From Chitinophaga sp. (GTDB lineage Bacteria; Bacteroidota; Bacteroidia; Chitinophagales; Chitinophagaceae): a DNA stretch of 64,000 nucleotides. Positions 39,677 through 48,434 of the stretch are shown in pieces. The translations under genes were made by a program, and so were the position numbers. The stretch lies in NCBI RefSeq assembly GCF_019236475.1, contig NZ_JAFAIX010000003.1:1-64000 (forward strand). The letters run 5' to 3'. Positions within the stretch are counted from its first letter, which is position 1. Every line of letters begins with the position of its first letter. The notes beneath the pieces were generated by a model. The model was not told the origin of the DNA. It did no database searches and saw only the letters and a program-made list of their open reading frames with translations.

Positions 39677-40405
39677 CTCGTTTTCTTGTGTCTCGAGTTG
39701 GAAGTCTACATTAAATTTGGATTGTACCGAATACTCCTTAACATCAATGCTAAAACCCCATCTCTTTTCTGAATAATAATCCATCTGTTATATAGGCTCC
39801 CCTTCTATGGATATAGCTGGGAGGTTTTTAGTTAGTCATTTGCTCACCTAAACTATCAACTATAAAATAGCTAATAGGCAATTTCCCTCTTTACATATGT
39901 TTATCGATCTTTTCGACCGCAAATAAAATACATCTTACACAATCCAGCATTGTACATTTCCTATAAAAACTATGACAAATTATAACTACCGTCATTCATG
40001 ACATAAAAGCTGTATTTGTTTGAGATTTTACGTAGCCTAACTGCCATCATAAAATCTTACCAAATGATAATATCTAACAAATACAATCTTATATTATTTA
40101 AACTTATCCAAAGTCAACATTCCTAATATTAGCCACTAGCCGCCATCTCAAGAAAAGCTATTAAAATGGAGCGAATATCCAGCCCATGTACTAAAACCAT
40201 CATATAGAAATTACCAAATGATAGAATATTGGATACAGACATCTCAAATTGATATAATTGCCAGGAATTAAGACTACCTTACCGCCCCTTTAATGCATAC
40301 TTAACGCATTATATTTTAATCATAATAGGTTGACGAATGAAAGAAACTGATGCTGCTATGAACTATTAAAATATTCTCCCCAACGTTTTTTAACTAATCC
40401 GAACC
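39677..40405. other. AT-rich intergenic region, no intact gene
   Basis: No ORF of believable composition is found on either strand over about 730 bases. Apart from the RNA-like fragment next to the orphan terminator at the left end, I see no repeat or motif I can name. Confidence 0.4.
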
Positions 40406-41254
40406 ATGAGCAATTCTCAAAAATATTCCTTGAATGATTATAGAGATAACAGCAATCGGGATATGGATTTTCTGTACTTTGAATGGGAAGGTAATTCCCT
40501 TGTCAAAGAAAATCCACATAGCCACACCTTTTACATGCTGTTATTAACGAAAGGTAGTAATGGTACCCACACCATAGATTTTCTTGACTATGAGGTTAAA
40601 GGAATTCAAATCCACATTTTATTTCCGGGACAGGTTCACCATTGGGATCTGGCAAATGATACTATAGCGTACCAACTTATGATTAGTGTCAGAAAATTTG
40701 AGCTAATCGCCAACACCTTACACTTCAATACTATTTCCTTTAAACAAAGGCAGGTTATTCCTTTGACAGAAGATGACTTTCAAGACCTTATTCATGAATT
40801 CAGAAGTATAAAAAAAGAGTTATCTCCTGCAATATATAAATCCGCAATACTGCAATCGCGCATCCGGATCATTCTACAAATAATACAACGCGAAGCTGAA
40901 AAACAAGTTTACACTCGGCAAAGAATCGCCTATTCTCCCAAGTTGATGGAGTTTATTAAACTTTTAGAAGCAGATTTTAAAACGGAGAAACTGCCAGAAT
41001 ACTATGCTAAACAGATGAACATCACTCCCAATTACTTGAATATTCTTTGTCAAAAGCATGCGCAAAAAACGGCCAGTACCTTCATCAAAGAACGTATTCT
41101 ATTGGAGGCCAAACGCCAGCTTCAACTTTCAACGGCCAGCATAAAAGAAATAGCCTACGACCTTGGCTTTCATGATCCGGGGCATTTTGCAAAATTCTTT
41201 AAACACCATACAAGCATGACTCCAACAGATTTCCGACAAGAAGAAGATCAATAA
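40406..41254 (+). CDS. AraC-family regulator (cupin N-domain), distant paralogue of the 48435 and 55437 regulators
   Basis: The 282 residues comprise a cupin-like sensor (NPHSHTFYMLLLTKGSNGTHTIDF, IHILFPGQVHHWDL) and a C-terminal AraC domain (ASIKEIAYDLGFHDPGHFAKFFK). The sensor shares its framework with the regulators at 48435 and 55437 (PHSH, GVHSIDF-like block, ILFPgQVHsW, ITPNYLN), so the three form one subfamily. No obvious target gene is co-directional. Confidence 0.92.
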   Translation: MSNSQKYSLNDYRDNSNRDMDFLYFEWEGNSLVKENPHSHTFYMLLLTKGSNGTHTIDFLDYEVKGIQIHILFPGQVHHWDLANDTIAYQLMISVRKFELIANTLHFNTISFKQRQVIPLTEDDFQDLIHEFRSIKKELSPAIYKSAILQSRIRIILQIIQREAEKQVYTRQRIAYSPKLMEFIKLLEADFKTEKLPEYYAKQMNITPNYLNILCQKHAQKTASTFIKERILLEAKRQLQLSTASIKEIAYDLGFHDPGHFAKFFKHHTSMTPTDFRQEEDQ

Positions 41255-41282
41255 AATTACAGGCTTCGACGAAGACCAGCAA

Positions 41283-41305
41283 GGCCTCATTAAAGTAATG
41301 AGGCC
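41283..41305. terminator. hairpin between convergent genes
   Basis: The 10-bp perfect stem GGCCTCATTA / TAATGAGGCC has a 3-base loop and no good T-run. It lies between the AraC gene and the minus-strand secreted protein gene. Confidence 0.55.
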
Positions 41306-41321
41306 CCATATGCATATTGTA

Positions 41322-41738
41322 TTACATCGATGGGCAGCCACCGGCGGGACTAGGCTGGCAAGTTACAGTAACGGTAACACCATTCCATATATACTTCACT
41401 TTACCATTATTAAAGTACATTTCCTGTTCTACATTCGGCTGAATAGGTCCACCGCTCATATCAAATGACGTGACGTAATCACCATATAAAACCAATTTAT
41501 ACTGTGCCCCCACCTGTATAGGTATCAGACCACCATGTACTTCGCCGGGATTATCATGCCATTGAATATACAACCTGAAATCAGCAGTACTGTATGACAT
41601 TGCAATATTATAAACTGTGGGGATCCCGAAGGAATAGTTTGGCTTCGGATCAAAACAGGAAACGCTCTGTGAGATCAGTTTTTTAGGGGAAGCCAATAGC
41701 GATACCACCAGCAATGCAGCGAATAATTGTGTTTTCAT
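41322..41738 (-). CDS. small secreted protein of unknown function
   Basis: The start at 41738 (MKTQLFAALLVVSLLA) gives a clean signal peptide; 15 earlier in-frame codons are unlikely to be coding. The mature protein of about 115 residues is rich in aromatic residues and predicted beta, with cysteines near both ends (SCFDPKPNY, TVTCQPSPAGGC). No family is recognised. Confidence 0.7.
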   Translation of the reverse strand: MKTQLFAALLVVSLLASPKKLISQSVSCFDPKPNYSFGIPTVYNIAMSYSTADFRLYIQWHDNPGEVHGGLIPIQVGAQYKLVLYGDYVTSFDMSGGPIQPNVEQEMYFNNGKVKYIWNGVTVTVTCQPSPAGGCPSM

Positions 41739-41789
41739 AAACATTTGGAAGTTTTGGGTTAAATAATGATATATAGAAATCAAAAAGTC

Positions 41790-41819
41790 AGGGCCCCTTA
41801 TTTATATAAGGCGCCCCTT
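41790..41819 (-). terminator. probable terminator for the small minus-strand ORF upstream
   Basis: The imperfect 11-bp stem (AAGGGGCGCCTTA-type on the minus strand) has a 6-base loop and is followed by TGACTTTTTG on the minus strand. It would end a transcript coming from 41916-42179. Confidence 0.45.
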
Positions 41820-41915
41820 CTTTGCCGCAGAGAATATTGATAATTTTAATCAAATATGGAAACAAAGCCACCTTTCCTCCTATTAGTGAACTGGCTTCAG
41901 AACGGCCCTAAATAT

Positions 41916-42179
41916 TTACTCTCGAGGGAATCGCCAATCACAATGCTCCCCTTTGACATCCGTTATGCCATGAAAATACAGCCACTTTCTAAATGCACAT
42001 TTATCCTGAGGGATATAATGTATCACGTCTCCACTCTTTAACAATAGACTAAAAATGCCAGCAGCCTCAATATATTTTGAAATTTCTGATCTCATGGATG
42101 AAAACCAATCGTAACCAAGTGGGGCGGGATCATTTAACCCGCTTGTTCTATTACCATCTCCCATAGGATTTTTTTTCAC
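41916..42179 (-). CDS. hypothetical protein, 87 residues
   Basis: The reading frame starts with GTG at 42179 (or ATG five codons later). It contains a compact-domain-like stretch, including GDVIHYIPQDKCAFRKWL near the end. I do not recognise the family. A probable terminator follows at 41790-41819. Codon choice and composition look protein-like, more so than the plus-strand frame over the same bases. The region immediately upstream holds an AraC relic, so this may be a degraded neighbourhood and the ORF could itself be a fragment: a second frame shifted at the run of eight A near 42170-42177 reads on plausibly. Confidence 0.4.
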   Translation of the reverse strand: MKKNPMGDGNRTSGLNDPAPLGYDWFSSMRSEISKYIEAAGIFSLLLKSGDVIHYIPQDKCAFRKWLYFHGITDVKGEHCDWRFPRE

Positions 42180-42203
42180 CTGTATTTATCTCTTTAAATG
42201 CTG

Positions 42204-42410
42204 TTACATACCGACTATGTGCGCTATTACCAAAACTCGTCTGAACTTTAATGGTGCCATTCCCTTATTCGCGCTGAAAAACTTAGTCAGGTTTGTGGAC
42301 GCTTTGAATCCCACCTTCGTTTCCTTCCATTAAAAAGCAATTTTTTGCGAAGCAATACTATCCCATTTTGAGGTTCCGAGAATACTAATATTGGACAACT
42401 GGGAAACATC
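42204..42410 (-). pseudogene. remnant of an AraC-family regulator gene
   Basis: On the minus strand one frame reads KVGFKASTNLTKFF followed by SANKGMAPLKFRR, which has the exact spacing of the last helix-turn-helix of AraC proteins (GF, then F, then GM.P..(F/Y)R). Upstream in the same frame, past a stop codon, VSQLSNISILGTSKW resembles the first helix-turn-helix. The roughly 30 residues that should separate them are missing. There is no start codon or sensor domain, so this is a decayed or deleted gene. Confidence 0.5.
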
Positions 42411-42442
42411 GGGGATTTATATTACAGGTAAAAACAGTGTGG

Positions 42443-42481
42443 GTATGCATTAAAACAATAAAAATATGCATACTAACTTTG
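42443..42481 (+). promoter_or_regulatory. promoter-like element with inverted repeat
   Basis: TAACTTTG at 42474-42481 matches the Bacteroidota -7 consensus. Directly upstream is the inverted repeat GTATGCAT (42443-42450) and ATGCATAC (42466-42473). No clear -33 TTG is present. It would drive a transcript that ends at the terminator at 42671-42711. Confidence 0.45.
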
Positions 42482-42487
42482 TTCAAT

Positions 42488-42711
42488 GGCTACATCATCC
42501 AAACTTCAATGACTATAACAACAAATGTCTGATTTACAATTGCGAAATTAAAGAGTGGCGCTTATTCAACCATAACAAATGCTTGTATAATTCATAACTT
42601 CAATAGTATAACTTATAACTTCATTTGTATGGCTATGAGGCCTACGCATTAAGGCAATTAGTAGAAGCATAAAATGAGAATGCCGGAGGTTGTCCCCGGC
42701 ATTCTCATTTT
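42488..42711 (+). ncRNA. candidate small RNA between an orphan promoter and an orphan terminator
   Basis: About 225 bases lie between a -7-like box (42474-42481) and a strong terminator (42671-42711), with no ORF longer than a few codons. The candidate rests only on these two signals. It could also be the 5' leader of the glycosyltransferase gene with an attenuator-like terminator. Confidence 0.3.
42671..42711 (+). terminator. strong terminator with no upstream gene
   Basis: A perfect 16-bp stem AAAATGAGAATGCCGG / CCGGCATTCTCATTTT with a 9-base loop ends in T-runs on both strands. It lies about 100 bases before the GT39 gene. Confidence 0.85.
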
Positions 42712-42813
42712 AATAAAATATCTTTATCTTGTTTTGCGTTTTATCCCTTTAACTTTCCCAAACAAACCCAGCAAACTGCATTGTTTGAAAATTGATCAAA
42801 ATAGGAATTACTT

Positions 42814-44337
42814 ATGAAAAAAAGTACCATCGTCTTAATAGGATTCATCATTTTGAAATTTTTATTACAATATATCTTGATAAGCCCGGAGTATGATTTG
42901 CAACGAGATGAATATCTACATCTCGATCAGGCACACCACCTGGCCTGGGGATATTTATCAGTTCCACCTGTAACTTCCTGGATTTCCTATATAATTATTA
43001 CATTGGGAAATACGGTATTCTGGATCAAGTTTTTCCCCGCGCTCTTTGGGGCATTAACTATGCTGATTGTCTGGAAAACCATTGAAGAGCTTGGCGGAGA
43101 TCTATTTGCATTGATTACAGGAGCAACCTGTGTTTTATTCTCCGTCATTTTAGCTTTAAACACCCTGTATCAGCCGAATTCATTAGACGTACTCAGTTGG
43201 ACAGCCTTCTATTTTTGTGTCATAAAGTATATCAATTCAGAAAAGCAGAAATGGCTTTTTGTTGGAGCAATTGTATTTGCTTTAGGGTTCCTAAATAAAT
43301 ACAATATTGTGTTCTTACTCCTTGGACTTTTCCCTGCCATTCTTATAACTCCACAGCGCAAGCTATTAGCCCAAAAGCAATTTTATGTAGCTGCGTTAAC
43401 AGGGCTCTTACTTATTCTTCCTAATCTTTTATGGCAGTTCAATAATAATTTCCCTGTCATTCATCATCTGAAAGAATTATCAGACTACCAATTAGTGAAT
43501 GTAGACAGATGGGGATTTCTAAGATCACAACTGATTTTCTTTATTGGCGCTTTTGTGGTGATCATTGGAGGATTATATGCATTGTTATGCTATAAACCAT
43601 TTAGAAAATATAAACTTTTCTTTTGGTCGATGATTTTCACACTATCCATCTTTATTTATTTTAGAGCAAAAGATTATTATGCCATCGGAGTATATCCAAT
43701 TTACATGGCTTTTGGAGCGGTTTTCCTTTCTAATGTGTTAGCAAGTGACTGGAAAAGATATTTGCGACCAGTGGTGGTTATTATTCCCCTGCTCTTTTTT
43801 ATTCCCATGTACCAGGTAGCTTTTCCAAATAAAAGCCCTGAATATATTTTAGAGAATCAACAAGCATATAAGAAATTGGGACGCCTTCATTGGGAAGATG
43901 GCAAAGATCACGCAATACCACAAGACTTCGCAGATATGTTAGGCTGGAAAGAATTGGCTTACAAAGTGGATAGTCTTTATGCGGGTCTTTCAACCCCCAA
44001 TAATACACTTGTTCTTTGTGATAATTACGGGCAAGCTGGCGCAATAAACTATTATTCTAAAAAAGGTATCAAAGCTGTATCATTCAATGCAGATTATATC
44101 AATTGGTTTGTATTAGATGAACGGTTTACCAATCTAATCCGGGTGAAAGATTATGATGAGAAAGGTAATGAACTGAAAGAAACAAGTCCCTATTTTCTTA
44201 CCTCTATAGCCGCTGATTCCATCACCAATCGATTTGCAAGAGAATACGGAACAACCATATTTGTTTTTACGGGAGCCAGAGTTGATATCATCCCTAAAAT
44301 AAAAAAAGAAATCGCAAAGATGAAAAGTTATCGATAG
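42814..44337 (+). CDS. GT39-type membrane glycosyltransferase
   Basis: The 507 residues hold about ten hydrophobic segments. The first loop contains DLQRDEYLHLDQAHHLAWGYLSVPP, cut here by the bilayer-spanning segments around it. This is the acidic catalytic loop typical of ArnT/PMT-like GT39 enzymes, which transfer sugars from polyprenyl-phosphate donors to lipids or proteins on the outer face of the inner membrane. The C-terminal 130 residues are soluble. It stands alone, so the acceptor cannot be deduced. Confidence 0.88.
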   Translation: MKKSTIVLIGFIILKFLLQYILISPEYDLQRDEYLHLDQAHHLAWGYLSVPPVTSWISYIIITLGNTVFWIKFFPALFGALTMLIVWKTIEELGGDLFALITGATCVLFSVILALNTLYQPNSLDVLSWTAFYFCVIKYINSEKQKWLFVGAIVFALGFLNKYNIVFLLLGLFPAILITPQRKLLAQKQFYVAALTGLLLILPNLLWQFNNNFPVIHHLKELSDYQLVNVDRWGFLRSQLIFFIGAFVVIIGGLYALLCYKPFRKYKLFFWSMIFTLSIFIYFRAKDYYAIGVYPIYMAFGAVFLSNVLASDWKRYLRPVVVIIPLLFFIPMYQVAFPNKSPEYILENQQAYKKLGRLHWEDGKDHAIPQDFADMLGWKELAYKVDSLYAGLSTPNNTLVLCDNYGQAGAINYYSKKGIKAVSFNADYINWFVLDERFTNLIRVKDYDEKGNELKETSPYFLTSIAADSITNRFAREYGTTIFVFTGARVDIIPKIKKEIAKMKSYR

Positions 44338-44388
44338 TACCGCATTTTATAAAATCACTTTTGTTTTTTCCCATCCCTCCTGGAGCGC

Positions 44389-45192
44389 TTAAAGGCCGCT
44401 CTCAGGAAGGCTTGCAGTCCCAAATCGCTGTGCCTGTATCTTATCGTACTCTTTTACATAATCCGGATGTTCAGTTCCCATTACCCTGTCCCATATACGA
44501 AAATACAGTCCATAGTTACCTTTAAATTTGCTATGATGCACGTTGTGATACACCGATGAATTCAGCACCTCAAATAGCCAACTGTGGCGGAAACTCCGCG
44601 GCATCAGTTCATATCCTAGATGTCCGTATACGTTAATGATAAAGGCAGCTATAGTAAATAACAGTATAGCCAGGGGGTGCATGGGCATCACACAAGACAA
44701 TATCACGAGAATGAGCCCCTCCGCAATGGCTTCCAGGAGATGAAAACTATAGGATGTCCAGGGAGAGGGATTGGTGCTACGGTGATGCACGAGATGGGTA
44801 AGTTTGAAAAGCTTATCATGATGCAACAGGCGATGCATCCAGTAAAAATAAGTATCATGAATAATGAGCCCTATGAATACCGTGGCACCCAGGTACCATA
44901 ACGGGAAATCGCTGATATGATCATACACCAAAGTATAGCGCCTTAACGGCGTAGCCAGTATGGCAACAGAGATAAGGGTAAATACCAGGGTACTCTGCAT
45001 GGAATACCATATCTCCCGCAGGAAGTCTTTCTTCGATGCCAGTCGTTGTTGTATTTTCATGCGGTTCATCCTGGAGGGGAAGGCAATATAAAACACGGCG
45101 AAAGGTATACCTGCAATTAAAAAGTACCTTGCTGCGGAGAAACTTAAGATATGGATAATTGCTTCCAGAGTGGCGTTCATGTGCTGTTTCAT
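44389..45192 (-). CDS. sterol desaturase/fatty-acid hydroxylase-family membrane di-iron enzyme
   Basis: The 267 residues contain four hydrophobic segments and the full histidine-box set: H112 and H120 (HDTYFYWMH), H124-H125, HLVHH at 133-137, and HNVHH at 216-220. These ligate a di-iron centre that hydroxylates or desaturates lipids. It is the last gene of a minus-strand set with a Crp regulator, a class I isoprenoid-synthase-like enzyme and a UbiA-type prenyltransferase, so a prenyl lipid or terpenoid is a plausible substrate. That link is inferred. Confidence 0.9.
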   Translation of the reverse strand: MKQHMNATLEAIIHILSFSAARYFLIAGIPFAVFYIAFPSRMNRMKIQQRLASKKDFLREIWYSMQSTLVFTLISVAILATPLRRYTLVYDHISDFPLWYLGATVFIGLIIHDTYFYWMHRLLHHDKLFKLTHLVHHRSTNPSPWTSYSFHLLEAIAEGLILVILSCVMPMHPLAILLFTIAAFIINVYGHLGYELMPRSFRHSWLFEVLNSSVYHNVHHSKFKGNYGLYFRIWDRVMGTEHPDYVKEYDKIQAQRFGTASLPESGL

Positions 45193-45278
45193 TTTGATCC
45201 CTCAAAAATAAAAACAATACCCGCCTCCTGCGGTTAACAATGGATAAGAAGCTAATTAACAAAAGATAATTTTCGCTC

Positions 45279-45878
45279 TTACTTCTTCCCTCTATCGTAA
45301 ATTCGTTTGCGAATCCTACTCAGTGATACTGGTGTAACACCCAACATGGAAGCGATGTATTTATCTGATACGCGGTTAACAATATCGGAGCGTTTTTCTA
45401 CCAATTGCAAATATCTCTCTTCCGGCGACAGCAGCACGAAGTCTTCCACCACTTTAAGCGCCTCCCCTATCATACGTTGAAGGAAATGTACACGGAGTGG
45501 CTCGAACTGCGGGTGCTCACGAAGTATGGTGTCGAGTTTATCATAATCTATTTCCAGCAAGGTTACTCGCTCAAGGGCACGGTATATAAAACGGGCCGGC
45601 TGCTGGTGAATAATAGTATCGTGCGAGGCGATGAACTGCTCCTCCCATCTGAGGAACAACGTGGCTTCATCCCCACTCTGCTTAATGGCATACACCCGCA
45701 TGATCCCCTTCTCAATAAAAGCAAGCTTACGGGCGGTATCTCCCTCACGGATATATACTTCTCCTTCTTCCAGGTGCAAACGCCTGGTAAGCGCAAATAA
45801 AGGCCCAGTATCGCCAGGCAATACACCTGTGAGGTGATGTAAAATACTTTGCAACAGATCAATGGAAGCAGGCGTCAT
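45279..45878 (-). CDS. Crp/Fnr-family transcriptional regulator
   Basis: The start at 45878 (MTPASIDLLQ) gives 199 residues, the family norm. An in-frame extension to 46073 overlaps the neighbouring gene and is not protein-like. A cNMP-binding domain (LHLEEGEVYIREGDTARKL) precedes a C-terminal helix-turn-helix (VSDKYIASMLGVTPVSLSRIRKR). It sits between the isoprenoid enzyme and the hydroxylase on the same strand and may regulate the cluster. Confidence 0.9.
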   Translation of the reverse strand: MTPASIDLLQSILHHLTGVLPGDTGPLFALTRRLHLEEGEVYIREGDTARKLAFIEKGIMRVYAIKQSGDEATLFLRWEEQFIASHDTIIHQQPARFIYRALERVTLLEIDYDKLDTILREHPQFEPLRVHFLQRMIGEALKVVEDFVLLSPEERYLQLVEKRSDIVNRVSDKYIASMLGVTPVSLSRIRKRIYDRGKK

Positions 45879-45996
45879 AATATTGTTTCTCCAGTTCTTG
45901 CATTTGAATGGGATGCAAAATATGGAAAAAACTACTTTATGGGGAGAATCTCGAATTACATTCCACTGAACCGGCAGCCTGCAGTGGCAACCAGCA

Positions 45997-46995
45997 CTAG
46001 TGGCTTGCCTGGCGACATCTCCGGTAGGTAAACCGCATACAATGCCAGATATTCCCTGCTTTCTCCATATCAATAATCAGCGCTTTGCGGGGGAGCGTAC
46101 GGAGATCGGGCATTACACCATAAGTTTGCTGTATGGAACGGAATTGGTGGAGTGCCATATCCCCGAAAGAACAGATAGCCATCATATTCAACAGAAATTT
46201 TTGCTTCCGTTCTTCCGGAACAGGTAATGCCGATATCTCTCCCGCTAACTCATCTACCATTTTTAGGAATGTTTGATAGAGCTGATCTGCATCCTTCATC
46301 CTTGTCGGCAATGTTTGTATGCCAGCCTGAAGATCTTTAAAGGTATCAAACAAATCATTTGTCAACTGTATGATACCTCCCAACAGATACCAGCATCGTT
46401 GCCAGTTATTGGATATCCCCAGATCATCCATATAAAAATTACACAGTAACACAGCAAATGCTCCTTTCCCAATGGTAATACTGTATAACTCTTCATCTGT
46501 CAGGTCGGGATCTGTTTGCCGGTTGGAATTCACTTGTGCCTGATACAAGGAACGGGTTATTTCCTCGTAATGCAACTTATCCTCCACAAAATCTTTGAGT
46601 GCAATGTGAGACTGTAAGAACATCCGCTCCTGTGGAGTTCTGGGCAAAAATTGTTCAGAAGCATAGGCTATATCATTCAGCTCACCTTCCGTCAGTTCTC
46701 CCTCGTCCGTAAAATTATCGAAGGTAGTACTGCAAATGAAGTATTGCAGCATCCGCGTTCTTTCGCCCTCCGACGTTGAACGGCCACGCACCGCTGCAAA
46801 TGCATCTATCACCATCGGAAGATAAATACTGTAGGAGGTCAACACTTTCTTCCGTGCACCTTCTGGCAATACTGCTCCTGCATTGGATTCCAATTCAGCA
46901 AGACAAGTCGCTGCCCAGCGCATTTCTTTTCTTCGTCGTACCATTATCTGAACCACCCGCTGTACAATGCCTGCCCCAAATCTCAAAAGATACAT
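45997..46995 (-). CDS. class I isoprenoid synthase-like enzyme
   Basis: This 332-residue, all-helical soluble protein has two acidic motifs in the places expected for class I prenyl-diphosphate enzymes: TFDNFTDEG (D93, D97, E98) and QLTNDLFDTFKD (N213, D214, D217, D221). The second resembles the QLTNILRDVGED block of squalene/phytoene synthases and also the NSE triad of terpene cyclases. Both would bind magnesium and a diphosphate. It starts 6 bases after the UbiA-type gene, so the two are co-transcribed. The product could be a terpene or a condensed prenyl chain; sequence alone does not decide. Confidence 0.75.
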   Translation of the reverse strand: MYLLRFGAGIVQRVVQIMVRRRKEMRWAATCLAELESNAGAVLPEGARKKVLTSYSIYLPMVIDAFAAVRGRSTSEGERTRMLQYFICSTTFDNFTDEGELTEGELNDIAYASEQFLPRTPQERMFLQSHIALKDFVEDKLHYEEITRSLYQAQVNSNRQTDPDLTDEELYSITIGKGAFAVLLCNFYMDDLGISNNWQRCWYLLGGIIQLTNDLFDTFKDLQAGIQTLPTRMKDADQLYQTFLKMVDELAGEISALPVPEERKQKFLLNMMAICSFGDMALHQFRSIQQTYGVMPDLRTLPRKALIIDMEKAGNIWHCMRFTYRRCRQASH

Positions 46996-47001
46996 GCCAC
47001 C

Positions 47002-47961
47002 CTATTTAAATAGATACTGAATGAGCACCATAGATAATATTCCTGTTAACATCACTCCTTTTATATAGCTACTCAGTCGATGGTAATCTTCCGCTTCCTC
47101 TGTAGAAGATATCTTCCGAATAATCCATAAAAGCGGGAACATGATTAAGAGAATGGAGTAGATAGACAAGACTTTACTTCCAAGGATGTTTGTCTCCCAT
47201 AACACCGGCTGAAGGAATGCCACCCCTCCCACTACCCCCAGCAGGCTTAACGTAACGATATAATGCGCCACTCGTCTACCAAGTACAATAGGAATCGTCC
47301 GACCGCCATAGGTGTAGTCTCCCTTTACATCTTCCAAGTCTTTTATCAACTCCCGCGCAAAGGAGATAACGATGGCAAAACAGGTATAGATCAGTGTAAC
47401 ATTCACGATAAAACGAAACGTCGATGGTAATACAACCCCATACTTTATGGCAGCCAGCGATGGTTCTGCTAGCAGCAGCACCGGGATTGCAGAAGCAGTA
47501 ATCACAGCAACGATGACGTTGCCGATCAAGAATTTCTTTTTGAATATTGCAGAATAGCAGAATAAAAACAACTCGCACAATGCAATACAAATGGTAAGAC
47601 TGATATTTCCCAGCGTAAAGCTTTCGATCGCTGCCAGTATCAGCGCCAATAGGTTCATAATAAGATAGGCTATCAAAGCGCCGTTCCTGCTGATCCCCCG
47701 GCCAATATATACCTTATCGGGTTTATTGATTTCATCAATTGCCAAATCAAAATAATCATTGATGATATAACCTGCTCCAGCGATTAACTGGTATATCCCG
47801 GCAATCATCAGGAAATCGGAGATACGAAGGTGTGAGGATACGCCCATTCTCAACAATAGCGGTTGAATGACGCAGTATTGAAATAATAATTGTGTCAGGA
47901 AGATAAATACAAGGTTAGGCCATCGTATAATCCTCAGAAATAGGATGCAAATGCGGAACAT
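47002..47961 (-). CDS. UbiA-family prenyltransferase
   Basis: The ATG at 47961 (MFRICILFLRIIRWPN) is preferred to an upstream TTG at 48000. The 319 residues form about eight hydrophobic helices. Both aspartate motifs are present: NDYFDLAIDEINKP (N68, D69, D72, D76, N79) and DLEDVKGDYTYGGRT. The family attaches prenyl chains to aromatic or glycerol-phosphate acceptors, and some members are terpene cyclases. The nearest in appearance are the geranylgeranylglycerol-phosphate transferase-like proteins of Bacteroidota. Confidence 0.9.
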   Translation of the reverse strand: MFRICILFLRIIRWPNLVFIFLTQLLFQYCVIQPLLLRMGVSSHLRISDFLMIAGIYQLIAGAGYIINDYFDLAIDEINKPDKVYIGRGISRNGALIAYLIMNLLALILAAIESFTLGNISLTICIALCELFLFCYSAIFKKKFLIGNVIVAVITASAIPVLLLAEPSLAAIKYGVVLPSTFRFIVNVTLIYTCFAIVISFARELIKDLEDVKGDYTYGGRTIPIVLGRRVAHYIVTLSLLGVVGGVAFLQPVLWETNILGSKVLSIYSILLIMFPLLWIIRKISSTEEAEDYHRLSSYIKGVMLTGILSMVLIQYLFK

Positions 47962-48114
47962 AATGACAATTGTAGGTACGGATGTTATTGGGAGTCTCAA
48001 AATACAAAATCCTTTTAAAAATCCAAACTACCCTTGGCCTGTTCCAGCTTCGATCCCATTCTTACACTGTCTCGTGTGAGGAGTGCCTAGAAAAAAGACC
48101 GTCGCAATAGCATT

Positions 48115-48432
48115 TCATTGTTTATTTTTTGTATAGAAATGTGATCCTTTTAGTAATAAATAATCCATTAATTTCTCGCTATCGTCCAAAGCTGGCAGGT
48201 TTAATAATGGTAAATTCGCGCTGTTTCCTGCCAGAGCAAAAACAATATTATGCGAGCCATTCCAGGTGCCCGCTGGAAAAGTTTTTGGTTCTGAAGTGGC
48301 GAGATTATTTTGGAACAATGGATGATCAAAAGTGAAGTCTATTAGTGCAATATTCCTTGTAACAATATGAACTAATAGATGTAGCGATGTGTTTTTTTTA
48401 AGAAAAATAGGTACCTTATTACCGGGTTGTTG
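48115..48432 (-). pseudogene. open frame without a start codon, possible gene fragment
   Basis: On the minus strand a frame is open for 105 codons from just after the stop at 48433-48435 to the stop at 48115. It has no ATG and only a TTG at 48318. The second half looks protein-like (NIALIDFTFDHPLF, then TWNGSHNIVFALAG, then LMDYLLLKGSHFY). Its 5' end stops exactly at the start of the plus-strand AraC gene, as if truncated by insertion or duplication of that gene. The family is not recognised. Confidence 0.3.
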
Positions 48433-48434
48433 TT
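48401..48434 (+). promoter_or_regulatory. conserved leader shared by two AraC paralogues
   Basis: The bases just before the ATG (core GGTACCTTATTACCGGGTT) recur before the paralogue at 55437-56282 (minus strand) as GGTATTTAATTACCGGGTT, followed in both by (G/A)TTGTTATGGAT. The core holds a GGTA-N6-TACC inverted repeat and may be an autoregulatory site. Confidence 0.45.

Noticed and set aside
41856..42041. Plus-strand 61-residue ORF
   Set aside because: It overlaps a minus-strand frame with better protein character and has no supporting signals.
45879..46073. N-terminal extension of the second Crp regulator
   Set aside because: It would overlap the end of the isoprenoid-synthase-like gene, and the residues are Cys/Trp-rich without homology.
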